Of a stretch of 64,000 nucleotides of DNA, positions 27,228 through 36,925 are shown piece after piece. The stretch comes from an uncultured Pseudomonadales bacterium (GTDB taxonomy: Bacteria; Pseudomonadota; Gammaproteobacteria; Pseudomonadales; Azotimanducaceae). Position numbers and translations under genes: made by a program. Below the pieces are notes generated by a model that saw only the letters and a list, made by a program, of their open reading frames with translations, made no database searches and had not been told where the DNA came from. Position 1 is the first letter of the stretch, and each line of letters starts with the position of its first letter. The stretch spans positions 1-64,000 of the forward strand of contig CALKBV010000002.1 of the NCBI GenBank assembly GCA_937775265.1, given 5' to 3'.

Positions 27228-28631
27228 TCAGCTGTCCGTGAACATTAGATTTGCTGCTGCGTCTTCGATCTCCCGCCTGTCGATTGAGTCAAACCCGTTT
27301 ACTATCCGCTCACTCGAACGCCTGACCCGCTCCCTTATGACCGGCCAATCTGCGTGCATGAGTTCACCTCCATCTTTTACCTGGCGGCCAGCGACATATA
27401 CCGAGTCCACGTTGGATGGATTAGCGTTCAGTACCAACGCACCTACCGGGTCTATACAAGGCACCATATTTATATCATCACAACGAGTCAGCACAATGTC
27501 CGCCTGCTTCCCTGGTGTGAGTGAGCCAATTCGACTCTCCCACCCCAGCGCTCTTGCACCACCCATTGTGCTCATCTCAAGAACGTCTTTCGCTTTGAAT
27601 CTGATCTCCCTTGGCGGTCCAGCATGTCGTGCATTCTCTATTCCTCTTTGCGCCTGTAGCAATAACCTCATCTGCCCCTGCATGTCACCAGAATAGTTGG
27701 ATACAATATCGATACCGATAGAGGTGCGTACCCCGGCTTCAGCGGCGCGAACAGCAACCGGATTCCCCATTCCCATCTGCAATTCAGTTTCTGGTGTCAC
27801 CGAGATGGCCGCTCCGTGATCAGCCATCCACGATAGTTCAGTATCAGTAAGCGTTGAGCCATGAACAAACAGCAGATCATCAGCCATGAGCCCGGCCTCC
27901 CCTATCTGGCGCACAAATTCCACGCCAGCATCGTAGTTACCCATAGACACATGGCAGGAAATTCTATGTGCGCCGAGTTCTCTGGCAAATTCTATCTCGC
28001 GACATCCAGTTGCAAAATCGGTTAATGTCACTTCTGTTGGCGCAAAGCCAAACACAAGAAGACTTTCATCAGAAGATAGTCTTTCCTGCTTTATGCGCCG
28101 CGCATCATCGTGGCGCCATCCTTCCTTTAGCACAGTAGGTGTTGTCGCCCAATTTTCAGGATTTTCAAACAGCCCATAGCAGAATATCCCGCGAATTCCT
28201 GCTTCCTGCAATCCTCTGACAGCTTCGTCAGAATGTTCGGGAGAATTCATAATGTGGCAGTGATCAACCACGGTAGTAATGCCAGCATTCAACGCTTCCA
28301 GCGCGCCAACGTGGTTTCCGAGAAAAGCATCATCGGGGTTATAAAATCCACTATAGATCGACCGCATCTGCACGAAGTAGTCGAACAGACTCCAGTCTGT
28401 GGCGATGGTCCGCAGCTGCGTTTGCCAGATGTGTCGGTGTGTATCGACAAAACCTGGACTTACTATCATGTTTGTCGCATCGACAAGTGAAGCATCCGAT
28501 GCCTCTATCGAAGCTGCGACCTCGAGTATTCGGTCACCCTCAATCAGGACGTCGCCTTTCGGCAGGATGCCAATTTTGGGATCCATAGAGACAATTGTGC
28601 CGCCTCGCAGTAGGGTTCGTTGTTTGCTCAT
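27228..28631 (-). CDS. Amidohydrolase/cytosine-deaminase-like metal hydrolase
   Basis: A 467-residue hydrolase of the ATZ/TRZ-MTA/SAH deaminase group. The N-terminal composite domain (LLRGGTIVSMDPKIGILPKGDVLIEGDRI) leads into the metal motif SPGFVDTHRHIWQ. Further ligand-bearing segments are VVDHCHIMNSPEHSDEAV, GAHRISCHVSMGNYD and LLFVHGSTLTD. The C-terminal ALGWESRIGSLTPGKQADIVL closes the composite domain. Family members deaminate or dechlorinate purines, pyrimidines and triazines. Two Met codons are possible; the one at 28631 (MSKQ) is closer to the family start than 28646. Confidence 0.85.
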   Translation of the reverse strand: MSKQRTLLRGGTIVSMDPKIGILPKGDVLIEGDRILEVAASIEASDASLVDATNMIVSPGFVDTHRHIWQTQLRTIATDWSLFDYFVQMRSIYSGFYNPDDAFLGNHVGALEALNAGITTVVDHCHIMNSPEHSDEAVRGLQEAGIRGIFCYGLFENPENWATTPTVLKEGWRHDDARRIKQERLSSDESLLVFGFAPTEVTLTDFATGCREIEFARELGAHRISCHVSMGNYDAGVEFVRQIGEAGLMADDLLFVHGSTLTDTELSWMADHGAAISVTPETELQMGMGNPVAVRAAEAGVRTSIGIDIVSNYSGDMQGQMRLLLQAQRGIENARHAGPPREIRFKAKDVLEMSTMGGARALGWESRIGSLTPGKQADIVLTRCDDINMVPCIDPVGALVLNANPSNVDSVYVAGRQVKDGGELMHADWPVIRERVRRSSERIVNGFDSIDRREIEDAAANLMFTDS

Positions 28632-29487
28632 TGGCTGAGTCCACAAATTATTTCAAAAACCAGGTTGCCTCAACTGAAGATCGCGCTCAGGTCGGTCTTC
28701 AAGAGGGATATTGCACTCATGTTCGCCAAGTGCACCCTAAGGACACCCTCACACTCGGTAGTAAACACTGACCTCTTGGACGAAGCTGTGCAATCTTTTT
28801 TGGCAACAGTCTGCCGCTAGCCAGAGGATACGAATAAACCACGTATTTTCTCCTGAATCAAAGTAAAGGCTGATCCCGACCTAATTCAGAAAATTCCAGA
28901 TCATATTGCAGCACAACCACCACCCATTAAACGTGCAACAGCTGGCCAACCCTAAAACATTCGCGGATAAACAGCTAAATCAACTTTGCGCTGAACAAAA
29001 ATCGTTTCAGTAATCAACACTGCCGCCTGCAAGACAGTAGATCATTGGCTATTCAGGCATTGACCATTCTCTGCCTAAAAACTGGCTCCCTGACTTTCCG
29101 ATGAAAAAAACCAATCAAGATACCTCTGAAACTCTGGATAAACGCGGTTTATGCTTCCTATCTTCGCAGTCTTTAATGACTCAGGAAATCCGGTAATTAG
29201 TAACGCGTTTGCTTTAAAGTAAGGACTTCACTTACTGAATTTTTTAACCTGGTACTAAGGACCGATGCTAGTAACAAGCTCCACACCGCATAAAGCGTAA
29301 GACCGTGCTGGGAATAAACACAGGGCTAACAATCGAGATCCTTTGGCTAACTTCTCCTGTAAGCGCGGATCCGACTTAGCCGTGTATCTCGGCACTCATA
29401 GAAGGTGTCATAACCATTCAGTATTTGAACAAAGCTCTAATCATCCCAATAGAATAATTAACCTATAGTGAACCCTTAAGCTCTCTC
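28632..29487. other. Long intergenic region
   Basis: About 850 bases between two leftward genes. It contains one copy of the recurring motif (ggtttatgcttcctatcttc, 29146-29165) and the promoter of the amidohydrolase. Open frames here are short and lack coding character. No tRNA, terminator or mobile-element end was recognised. Confidence 0.4.
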
Positions 29488-30351
29488 CTAATCGGCGAGC
29501 AAACCAAACTTCAGTCGTTCTTTCTTTTTTGCCTCAATGTGAGTGCCAAGAATCCGATCCCAACATGCTAGGTATGTCCCAAGGTTACCATGACCGTGCT
29601 CAATACTATGGTGCAATTGATGCTGAGCTGGACTGATGAACCACTTTTCCGCGTAGCCAAAGCTGAGCCAAATATGCGAGTGTCTTAGGTTCGCGCCCGC
29701 GGCGTTAAGCAGGAAGCCCAAAAGATCAACGCCCATTATATGAAAAGTGCTCAGTTCTCGCCCGAACAGCCAAATGAAAAACCCGCTGACCAACCCGAAT
29801 ACCAAAGACCCTCTAATAAAATAGAACACGGCTTCGATTGGATGAACCCGAAAAAGGGTAAATGGGGTCAAAGTTGTTGCGCTGTGATGTACTTGATGGA
29901 GTTTCCAAAGAAACGGAATACGATGCATCGTATAGTGCAACCCAAACCGACTGACATCCTCAGCAACGAGAAATGTCAGGGCATAAAGAGAAGCAATAAT
30001 AAACCAGTTTAGTTGGATTTCCGGGGCGTCCCCTAGCTCGGATTGCAAAAACCGGCCAGTTTCCAAGGTAAACCAGAGGTGGCTGCCGATGATCGGCAAC
30101 AGCACAGCTATCCGGAGCGCGTTATTAAGAAACATGTAGCCGACATCGACAGCGCAGGTTCGCTGAAACCAGTATTCTGGACTGAACAAACTGCGCATTT
30201 GCCGATTTAGATCAAATCGTTTTGTTTCTATTGTCACAACGAGTGAGGCGAGTAACAGCGAGGTCAAAATGCACACCCAGTAAAGACGCTTCGCTGGGTC
30301 TGCTATAAACCATAATGGCGAGAGAAAATCACCAATCATTTCAGTGTTCAC
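29488..30351 (-). CDS. Sterol desaturase/fatty-acid hydroxylase family protein
   Basis: A 287-residue integral membrane di-iron oxygenase. The eight-histidine signature is present: FGLHYTMHR, HQVHHSAT and, near the C-terminus, QHQLHHSIEHGH. At least four hydrophobic segments surround it (about 12-40, 75-100, 118-138, 178-205). Such enzymes hydroxylate or desaturate lipids or carotenoids. It begins three bases after the TonB receptor stop, so it is the last gene of the imelysin/TonB operon. Its role beside iron uptake is unclear; supply of iron to a di-iron enzyme is only a thought. Confidence 0.85.
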   Translation of the reverse strand: MNTEMIGDFLSPLWFIADPAKRLYWVCILTSLLLASLVVTIETKRFDLNRQMRSLFSPEYWFQRTCAVDVGYMFLNNALRIAVLLPIIGSHLWFTLETGRFLQSELGDAPEIQLNWFIIASLYALTFLVAEDVSRFGLHYTMHRIPFLWKLHQVHHSATTLTPFTLFRVHPIEAVFYFIRGSLVFGLVSGFFIWLFGRELSTFHIMGVDLLGFLLNAAGANLRHSHIWLSFGYAEKWFISPAQHQLHHSIEHGHGNLGTYLACWDRILGTHIEAKKKERLKFGLLAD

Positions 30352-30354
30352 GGT

Positions 30355-32514
30355 TTAAAATGTATATTTAACGCGACCCATAAGGCTGCGCGTTCGGTTA
30401 GGTCTGGCCCCATAAGGGCGATGGGAAACAATCGCTGATTCATCAAGCGCATTTTTGATGCTGATCTGAGCTTCCCAGTGATCGTTTACAATCCAGACTC
30501 CAGAGAAATCTACTGTAGTGTATTTATCCGCATGGAGTCCTAATTTCACATCCCCTTTACCGGCTTCTTCTCTCATTTCGGTTTGCGTATTGACTGATGT
30601 CCACACTCGCCATTTGTCGGCGACTAAACCGATTTGAATTTGACCACGATGCTCGGGCAAATAAGGCAACTCGTCTCCTTTTCTGACCAGACCCCACTGC
30701 GAAAATTGCGAGAAGAACGACTCCTGGAAAGCAGACTCTGTATAGGTGTGAACGAGCGAGACTTCCAGTTCCAAGCGGTCACCAACGTCAAACGAACGGG
30801 AAACTGAAAATTCAGCTCCCGCAATTTCAACACTACCGCCATTAAACTCTTGCCCAGGATTACACCCTGCGTCACTCACCCGACAACGGCCGAGAAGGTT
30901 CTCATAATCACTAAAAAAACCAATCAGCTCTAAACGACCCAAGTCCCCATCGTATCTGCCACCGTACTCGTAGTTAGTGGTCTCTTCCGGTTCAGCACCG
31001 GAACCTGGAGCTGCGGGAGAAAAACCCTCATAAGCACCAATAAGAAGACCGATAGAATCTGTCACCTGCCAATGAAGCCCCGCACCTATCGTCGCAGCAT
31101 CCTGATCGCTGTCAGATTCAATAGAAGTAAGTTTGTTTTGGAGCTCACCCTGTATATCTTCAAACCGGCCACCCAGCGAAATCGTCAGATCACCAAACAC
31201 TATTTCGTCCTCGACAAACAAGCTCCAGGCATCGGTTTCGGCATGATTAAGAACTTTAGGACCGCGTACTTTTCCATCAGAGGTCATGAGACCGTCGATC
31301 ATTAAAAAACTGGCCAATTGATGCTTTCGGTCTACTTCATCAAAATGGTACCGAAGGCCAGAGCTAAATCGGTGACTCAACGAACCTGTAACAAACTCGT
31401 AATGCGCGGTAACTTGCACGCCACTTGAGGTGAAGGTGCGGTCGTTATTGGTAACATCTAAGACATCTGTGTCTGTGTCTGATGGTATTGAATTTCGTTG
31501 CCCTGATATCAGTCGATATTGGCTAACAAAAAGTTCGGGATTCGCTAGCACGGATTGCAATGAAGGTCCTACAATAAACCCATCTAACTTGTTCCACTCA
31601 CGATTGAACCGATGCCAATAAATTTTGGTATTGACCGACAACGAATCGCTCCACTGGATACCATGTATTAGGTGCACGGTACTATGGTCTGATTTGAAGT
31701 TTGCTAATTGCGAGGCGCGATAACGCCTAACGGGATTGTCATCGAAATCTGCATCGGTAAGGCCTAGGTATGTCTCGTCTGCGTCCTCATCCGCCCACCC
31801 CACCTTGAAAGTGAGAACTTGCTCTTTTTCACCGGCGAACTCCCGATGAATCTTCAGATTAGCTTCGTTTTTAACAAACCCAGTGTCTCCACCACCGTCC
31901 AGTTCTTTAAAACCGTCGGTTCCTACAGACGCTAAATCTATCGCAAACTCTAGATCTTCAAACCGATCACTATAGAGGCCCTGCAATTTATAAAATTCAT
32001 CGGTCCCATAGCTCGCATCGATCTCCGCGAATCTCGAAGGACGAACGTCAGCGGTGACAAGGTTAACCGCCCCACCAACAGTGTGCGGTCCGTGCCTAAT
32101 AGCGCTAGGCCCTTTCAAAACCTCAACCGCTTGCATTCGGCTAACATTGGGCACGTAGTAGGCTGCTGGCGCGGAATAAGGCGCAGGGGTGATCAGGATT
32201 CCATCTTCCATGATCGTGATCTTTTGACTTCGCTCTGCAACAGCGCCGCGAATACCAATGTTCGGTCTAAGGCCGTAGCCATCCTCTTCTCTAATATAGA
32301 CACCGGGAACGCTACCTAAGATTTGATGTAAATCCGTATAGTCAAAACGTTCAAGCTGTTCTAGGTCGATGGCGACTCCAGAGCCAGGCACCGAAGAAAC
32401 ATCCTCCATGGAGCCGACAACAACAATTTCTTCTAGATCATTGTTTGCTGCATTTAATATGCAGGCGTGAAAGAGAAATATGAGGGGTAATGTATTAGTT
32501 ATTTTTTTAATCAT
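30355..32514 (-). CDS. TonB-dependent outer-membrane receptor (FecA-like)
   Basis: A 719-residue receptor. A signal peptide (to about residue 22) precedes a TonB box-like EEIVVVGS and the plug domain (residues about 45-150, with NIGIRGAVAERSQKITIMEDG and VLKGPSAIRHGPHTVGGAVNLV). A 22-strand barrel follows, ending with the aromatic C-terminal residue in RVKYTF. The plug resembles receptors for ferric citrate or other iron chelates. The gene overlaps the imelysin gene by 8 bases, and its neighbours (DUF4856, imelysin) are the standard partners of iron-regulated receptors. Iron or heme-type cargo is therefore likely but not shown. Confidence 0.9.
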   Translation of the reverse strand: MIKKITNTLPLIFLFHACILNAANNDLEEIVVVGSMEDVSSVPGSGVAIDLEQLERFDYTDLHQILGSVPGVYIREEDGYGLRPNIGIRGAVAERSQKITIMEDGILITPAPYSAPAAYYVPNVSRMQAVEVLKGPSAIRHGPHTVGGAVNLVTADVRPSRFAEIDASYGTDEFYKLQGLYSDRFEDLEFAIDLASVGTDGFKELDGGGDTGFVKNEANLKIHREFAGEKEQVLTFKVGWADEDADETYLGLTDADFDDNPVRRYRASQLANFKSDHSTVHLIHGIQWSDSLSVNTKIYWHRFNREWNKLDGFIVGPSLQSVLANPELFVSQYRLISGQRNSIPSDTDTDVLDVTNNDRTFTSSGVQVTAHYEFVTGSLSHRFSSGLRYHFDEVDRKHQLASFLMIDGLMTSDGKVRGPKVLNHAETDAWSLFVEDEIVFGDLTISLGGRFEDIQGELQNKLTSIESDSDQDAATIGAGLHWQVTDSIGLLIGAYEGFSPAAPGSGAEPEETTNYEYGGRYDGDLGRLELIGFFSDYENLLGRCRVSDAGCNPGQEFNGGSVEIAGAEFSVSRSFDVGDRLELEVSLVHTYTESAFQESFFSQFSQWGLVRKGDELPYLPEHRGQIQIGLVADKWRVWTSVNTQTEMREEAGKGDVKLGLHADKYTTVDFSGVWIVNDHWEAQISIKNALDESAIVSHRPYGARPNRTRSLMGRVKYTF

Positions 32515-33793
32515 TGTCAGACTGCGCGCTGTCAGGGATCATAACTCCGACGATTGTGACGAAATCAATCTTCAAGTCATCAGTGATACGCTTTATTGAA
32601 CCAGCCAGCCGACAGGCATTGAGCTGACTCGGTTGATCGGGGGCCGCAAAGGCATTTGTGCATGCCGTTTCGTCAGCGGCCGTCTTGATGGAAGCCACCT
32701 CTACACTGATGCTGGCGTCAGCAGCATCAACCACTGCTATGGCTGCATTGATGTTTTCTAAAAATCTTTTTGAGACGTCTGGGAAGCCTTCATTATCGAT
32801 ATAGTCGTCAAAGCCCAATCCACCGTCGCCAGAAAATATATTCCTGAAAGAAAGAAGGTTGTCCCTGACGTTCTTGTAGGAATTTTCGGAATATGGTGAC
32901 TCAACCAGGTTAGGGCAAGTGCGAGCAGAGCAATCCTTACTAAAGCCAGTCGGCACAGTAAGCTTCAGGTCCTTGACTAATTTGTCCAGAGCAAAGAGGC
33001 CATCGGTAATAAGTTGCAGGCTATCACCCGCGTTATCTTGATTAACAAAACTGGCTCGATAGGTTCGCCAATCCACGTCAATAATTGAGGCCGCTTCCGC
33101 AACATCGATTGCTATTTTAGAGGCTAACTCACATCTTTTTATCCGCCGCTCAGACTCTGGGCGTTCGTTCCAAGATTGAGTCTCTGGAACCTGAGACGCG
33201 CAGGTGTGGGTTAAGTTTGAATTAAATAGTAAGTACCCAATGGCGCCCATCCCTCGCTGATTGATGGATCTTGACGAAACATCAAATCCAGCTTCTTCAG
33301 ACAACACCACGGTCTGATCAACCCCACAGGTGCTTAGCTTGCCAGCACCGTAAGAGTGCACGCGACTTCTGAGCGCGTCTTCGTTATTCGCAGCAGGACC
33401 CAAGACATGGATTTCAGTGGCCTGCACAGCAGCCATGGTCAAACGCCATTGGTCCCGCGCAGAGTCAAATGCAGCCGCTTCTTGGTCAGTTCCAATGGCA
33501 CTACAATAAGATTTGAGACTTCCATCGCTTGCTGCAAAAGATGCAGCACTCTCACTGAGAGCGGCGTAATTGGCTACAAAGACTTCGTCCGCTATTTGAG
33601 TGATCATACTGACGGCATCGAACGCTGCGGGCGACGGTTGGCTATTCTCTTCTTGTCCAGCGGGAGTCTCTTCAACCCCGGAGTCAGGCGCTAGAGCAAT
33701 CGGTTCAGCATCAGAAGAACCATCCACACCGCATCCTGACAAGAGGTAAACTCCCGCCACTGCCAACAGAAAAGACCGCAATAGTCTCGTCAA
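32507..33793 (-). CDS. Imelysin-family (IrpA-like) lipoprotein
   Basis: A 428-residue lipoprotein of the imelysin/peptidase M75 family, involved in iron uptake in known cases. The best start is a TTG at 33793 with a clean aggag site; it yields the signal MTRLLRSFLLAVAGVYLLSGC, with Cys in a lipobox. An earlier TTG at 33838 would place the start inside a terminator hairpin and is rejected. The usual imelysin GxHxxE motif appears to be degenerate: the equivalent segment reads GMGAIGYLLF, lacking both His and Glu. That argues for binding rather than catalysis. Second gene of the operon, after the terminator at 33806-33835. Confidence 0.8.
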   Translation of the reverse strand: MTRLLRSFLLAVAGVYLLSGCGVDGSSDAEPIALAPDSGVEETPAGQEENSQPSPAAFDAVSMITQIADEVFVANYAALSESAASFAASDGSLKSYCSAIGTDQEAAAFDSARDQWRLTMAAVQATEIHVLGPAANNEDALRSRVHSYGAGKLSTCGVDQTVVLSEEAGFDVSSRSINQRGMGAIGYLLFNSNLTHTCASQVPETQSWNERPESERRIKRCELASKIAIDVAEAASIIDVDWRTYRASFVNQDNAGDSLQLITDGLFALDKLVKDLKLTVPTGFSKDCSARTCPNLVESPYSENSYKNVRDNLLSFRNIFSGDGGLGFDDYIDNEGFPDVSKRFLENINAAIAVVDAADASISVEVASIKTAADETACTNAFAAPDQPSQLNACRLAGSIKRITDDLKIDFVTIVGVMIPDSAQSDND

Positions 33794-33805
33794 AATATTA
33801 CTCCT

Positions 33806-33835
33806 AAAAAAAGAGCGCTGCTCAGAGAGCAGCGC
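33806..33835 (-). terminator. Intrinsic terminator between DUF4856 and imelysin genes
   Basis: Read on the minus strand, a perfect 9-bp stem (gcgctgctc/gagcagcgc, 3-base loop) is followed by seven T residues and then, at once, the imelysin ribosome site. It would stop most transcripts after the DUF4856 gene, making downstream genes dependent on read-through. Confidence 0.85.
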
Positions 33836-33938
33836 CAAAATAAAAGCCTAGGGCCAACTTTCGGCCAATGTCTTAGGCTTGGTCCACTAAACCTGATCCC
33901 CCTGGCCCATGTTCTTGGCTGCCAAGTTCTCAACAATA

Positions 33939-35627
33939 TTACCAGCCTGCGACTACCGCTGAATCGAATGTATAAGCTTTTTCCAAAATGTCTCGCGCTT
34001 TTTTCAAATCCGCGAGGTACGCATCAATTGCGGTTTGCGCTGTTCCTGTTGCGGACACCCCACCTTGCGAACCATCGGCAAGCACCGGAGCGTCACCCAT
34101 TAGAGTTAACATCAGGCGTAATTGTTCCACGTCAGTGCCAGCCACAGATCCGTCTCTAAACGGAGAAGCTGGACTGAACTGCAGCGCAAGTGCGAAACCT
34201 TTCATCTCACCCCAGTGCTTCGCCAAGTCATTGAAGTTTTTCAGATCAGCGAAATCTGGCGCCACAAACTTACCCATGTCACCTGTCACATCATTAATGT
34301 AATGAACCACCGTCGCCGCAACGCACTTTTCCCATGTCACAGAGGCTATTTTAATTTGTGCGTCTAGCGCCGCTTGTTCCGCCTCGTTCAGTCCCGGGTT
34401 TGTTGCAGCATTGCCAACTATTTTTCTACCTATCAAGAAAGCATCAAACACTTCCTTAGAGAAATCAGTCCTTGCAACGCCGTCTTCGCCCTTTGAGCCG
34501 CGATCACGTTTTGCGCAATTTTGCGCATGGCCTAGCACAACTTCACTACGCACATCTATGCTGCCATCTCCGTTTGCGTCATTGTAGCCATTGCCCCAAG
34601 CGTCTCTACCACCTTTGCCAGCTGCTTCGTCGTCGGTGAAATCATTCATGTTTCGAGCGCCGCCGTAGTAGCCGAACGCCTCGTCAAAATCATGTTCTCC
34701 TGCGGTATAAGGTTTTGTACCTTCCTGACCTGTCGCGCTCGCGAAATCAGTCTTGAAGTAATCATTCGTTCCCTGGGAAAAGGATACTGCGCCGGTTAAA
34801 AACTTCTGCATTAACTGGCGATAGTTGAGGCCATTAACGTCAGTGACAACTGAATCCAAAGCCACCGCTGGATTCCCTACAACGCTTACCGTTGGCGTTG
34901 TCCCGTCTGTTGACTCCGCCGCCATTCTGTCAATGAAGTAAGCGACTAGCTCTATAGGTAATGGGGTCGAGTCTAAGCCAGTTTGCCAACCGAAAAATCC
35001 AGCCCCGATTAACTTTGAGGTTTCACCTCCTCCCTCGCCGTTTCCTCCGGCAATTTTACCATCCAGATTTTTCCCATTGCTGATATCTCCATAGGTAGGA
35101 CCAGGAATCACTGGCTCTCCACCTTTTACATCAAACCCATGTGGAGTTGCGTCAGCACCGTCACCGTTTATGTAAAAGGTAAGCTCAGCATCTACCGCGG
35201 CTTGCTCGCCAGGACGCTCTGTTAACCCGTTCATCGCATCCACCAAACCTAGCATCAGCAACTGCCGAGCGGTCTGGCCCGTATAGCTGATAGAGCTTTC
35301 GCCCTCTGTGATCGAACTGCTAAAAGTGTAAGTTGTTGGGATCGCATCACAGGCGTCGCCTGAACCATTAGCGTCACTGTCGAGTTGGTCAGCGTTTGCA
35401 TCACTCAAACAGTTATCACCGTTATCGCCAACCCCGTCTTCGTCCGTGTCCACAGTCTCGCTATCATCATCCGGAAATGCATCGCTGTCATCGTCGACAC
35501 CATCTCCATCTGTATCAGCGACTACTACGGCCGCTGGCACTGGTGCAGAGCTACTGCCGCCGCCGCCACACGCGTAAAGGCCGAAAATTAGGGCTGCGAG
35601 CAGTCCTACTCTTGAAATCATCAACAT
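33939..35627 (-). CDS. DUF4856 lipoprotein with thrombospondin-type-3 calcium repeats
   Basis: A 562-residue lipoprotein. A lipobox (LIFGLYAC) is followed by a Gly/Ser linker and TSP3-like calcium loops (DTDGDGVDDDSDAFPDD, DTDEDGVGDNGDNC, DSDANGSGDACD) at about residues 38-92. The DUF4856 domain fills the rest (TGQTARQLLMLGLVDAMNGL, GYYGGARNMNDF, KHWGEMKGFALALQF). DUF4856 proteins co-occur with imelysin and TonB receptors in iron-responsive operons. The ATG at 35627 has a strong aaggag site. It heads the operon and is separated from the next gene by a terminator, so it is probably the most abundant product. Confidence 0.85.
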   Translation of the reverse strand: MLMISRVGLLAALIFGLYACGGGGSSSAPVPAAVVVADTDGDGVDDDSDAFPDDDSETVDTDEDGVGDNGDNCLSDANADQLDSDANGSGDACDAIPTTYTFSSSITEGESSISYTGQTARQLLMLGLVDAMNGLTERPGEQAAVDAELTFYINGDGADATPHGFDVKGGEPVIPGPTYGDISNGKNLDGKIAGGNGEGGGETSKLIGAGFFGWQTGLDSTPLPIELVAYFIDRMAAESTDGTTPTVSVVGNPAVALDSVVTDVNGLNYRQLMQKFLTGAVSFSQGTNDYFKTDFASATGQEGTKPYTAGEHDFDEAFGYYGGARNMNDFTDDEAAGKGGRDAWGNGYNDANGDGSIDVRSEVVLGHAQNCAKRDRGSKGEDGVARTDFSKEVFDAFLIGRKIVGNAATNPGLNEAEQAALDAQIKIASVTWEKCVAATVVHYINDVTGDMGKFVAPDFADLKNFNDLAKHWGEMKGFALALQFSPASPFRDGSVAGTDVEQLRLMLTLMGDAPVLADGSQGGVSATGTAQTAIDAYLADLKKARDILEKAYTFDSAVVAGW

Positions 35628-35667
35628 AATCTGCTCCTTAACATCCAGTTTCTTAGTTAGGCGGAAT

Positions 35668-35690
35668 CTTAACGCGAATGATTCGTATTA
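35668..35690 (-). promoter_or_regulatory. Possible Fur-like operator upstream of the DUF4856 operon
   Basis: About 45-60 bases before the DUF4856 start lies the palindrome cgaatgattcg in an AT-rich context. It matches roughly half of a 7-1-7 Fur site. The iron-uptake nature of the operon makes this plausible; sequence support alone is weak. Confidence 0.25.
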
Positions 35691-36127
35691 ACAATAGATG
35701 TCCGGTGAGTTATCTGCTGCCGATCTTGAACCAGGTTATATGGACCTTCAGCTGACTTGGTCGTTGGACATTGGTTCGGGTAGACGGCGATTAGATTTAG
35801 CATTCGATCCACAAATCAGCGCCATTAGCTAAATGCTGCCATCTACAGGCTTCCTAACCAACAGTCATAAAATAGTGGCCGCCGCAAGTGCGCGCAATAC
35901 GGTGTCGAACTTTAATCCCGGCGATAACTATCTTCTTCTCACTTAAGAAACGATGTCAGGATGTAAAGGTTGCCACGATATTTCTTCAACCAGGGCAACG
36001 GCCTGACTTCAAGGTATTTGGTTTGACGGAAAAGCAGGATGCAAGGCGTGGCGATGATTTTGACGCGATGGAACGCAGGTTGATGAAGCGCTGCCACGTG
36101 TTGAGCCGCCCATAAACGCGCGCTGGA
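35691..36127. other. Intergenic region with a weak ORF remnant
   Basis: About 440 bases between the start of the DUF4856 operon and the stop of the selenoprotein-like gene, both read leftward. The plus-strand frame 35888-36115 ends in DDFDAMERRLMKRCHVLSRP, which looks like a protein C-terminus but has no recognisable family or clear start. It may be a gene remnant. Confidence 0.3.
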
Positions 36128-36925
36128 TTAGTCCAAGTGCGCCCTAAGGGCAGCCAAAACAACTTCCGGCCCTTGCCGTCGTTGGTAGTTTTCAGCAACA
36201 TCCATCCAAAGAACCGTGCCGTTCTTATCAAGCAACAATGTTGCTGGAACGGGCAGTGCCTCGGCTGCATCCTCACCAATAGGTCCGGAGTGTATAGCCT
36301 GGTTACGCAAGCCAAAGGCATCGGTCACGGCCAAATCCCGGTCTGACAGCATGGTGGCCTTAAGGCGATGAACGCCGCGTTTGGCGCGAATCACCTCGGG
36401 GTGGTCCGTGCTAACAGTCAATACCTGTATGCCGCGTTTCTCAAATTCGTCTTCTATTTCAGTCCATCGCCGTAACTCGGCGACACAATAAGGTCACCAG
36501 TGTGCCCTGAAAAACTTGATGACAGTGGGTGTACCGTAAAGCACGTCGGATACGAACTGATCGCCCTGATCATCCACGGCGGTGAAATAAGGAACTGTAT
36601 CGCCAACGGTAATGGGATTGTCTGCGACCTGCTGACGACTGATGGCGATGGTTGCCGTCAGGAAAACACCACCAATGATGGCTGCCACAGCGGCAATGCT
36701 GCCAAACCAGCGCGCTTTCATGACAAAAGAAGCCACACCAAGAACGGGAGCCAGAAGAAAAGCGAAAATAAAGAGCGTTCGGTTGGCGGGTATAGACACC
36801 TTATTCGCGAGGTTAAACCAAAACATCACGGTGGCGATCAACAAGGCCAGTGCCGCAAAGGCGAGAGCCGTGCCTAGCGTCTTACTTGAAGCTGCATTTT
36901 TCATAACCGCTTTTTGTTCATCCAT
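36128..36925 (-). CDS. Membrane-anchored thioredoxin/AhpC-fold protein, probable selenoprotein (UGA = Sec)
   Basis: A 265-residue protein if the UGA at 36494-36496 is read as selenocysteine (residue 144 from this start). The N-terminal third holds three membrane helices. A redoxin domain follows: GDTVPYFTAVDDQGDQFVSD, then TVIKFFRAHW-U-PYCVAELRRW, and PVPATLLLDKNGTVLWMD near the end. The UGA takes the place of the first Cys of the CxxC redox motif (relatives read FFRGxWCPYC), giving UxxC. The frame stays open and conserved for 122 codons after it, and a SECIS-like hairpin starts 10 bases downstream. The start is uncertain: GTG 36991, ATG 36925 or ATG 36904 all lack a clear ribosome site. Role: probable thiol/selenol reductase or peroxidase. 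The alternative is a nonsense mutation. Confidence 0.75.
36465..36485 (-). promoter_or_regulatory. Bacterial SECIS-like hairpin
   Basis: On the minus strand, 10 bases after the UGA, tcgccg pairs perfectly with cggcga around the loop aguua; two wobble pairs extend the stem. The loop starts 17 bases past the UGA and has a G in its first two positions. Both features are expected of bacterial SECIS elements that recruit SelB. Confidence 0.65.

Noticed and set aside
29141-29165. lac-promoter-like string (ttatgcttcc) as a vector contamination trace
   Set aside because: The match is about ten bases, flanks differ from any lac region, and related variants occur at other native loci.
36494-36496. TGA in the redoxin gene as a simple nonsense mutation
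   Set aside because: Not fully excluded, but position in the CxxC motif, conserved downstream frame and a SECIS-like hairpin favour selenocysteine.
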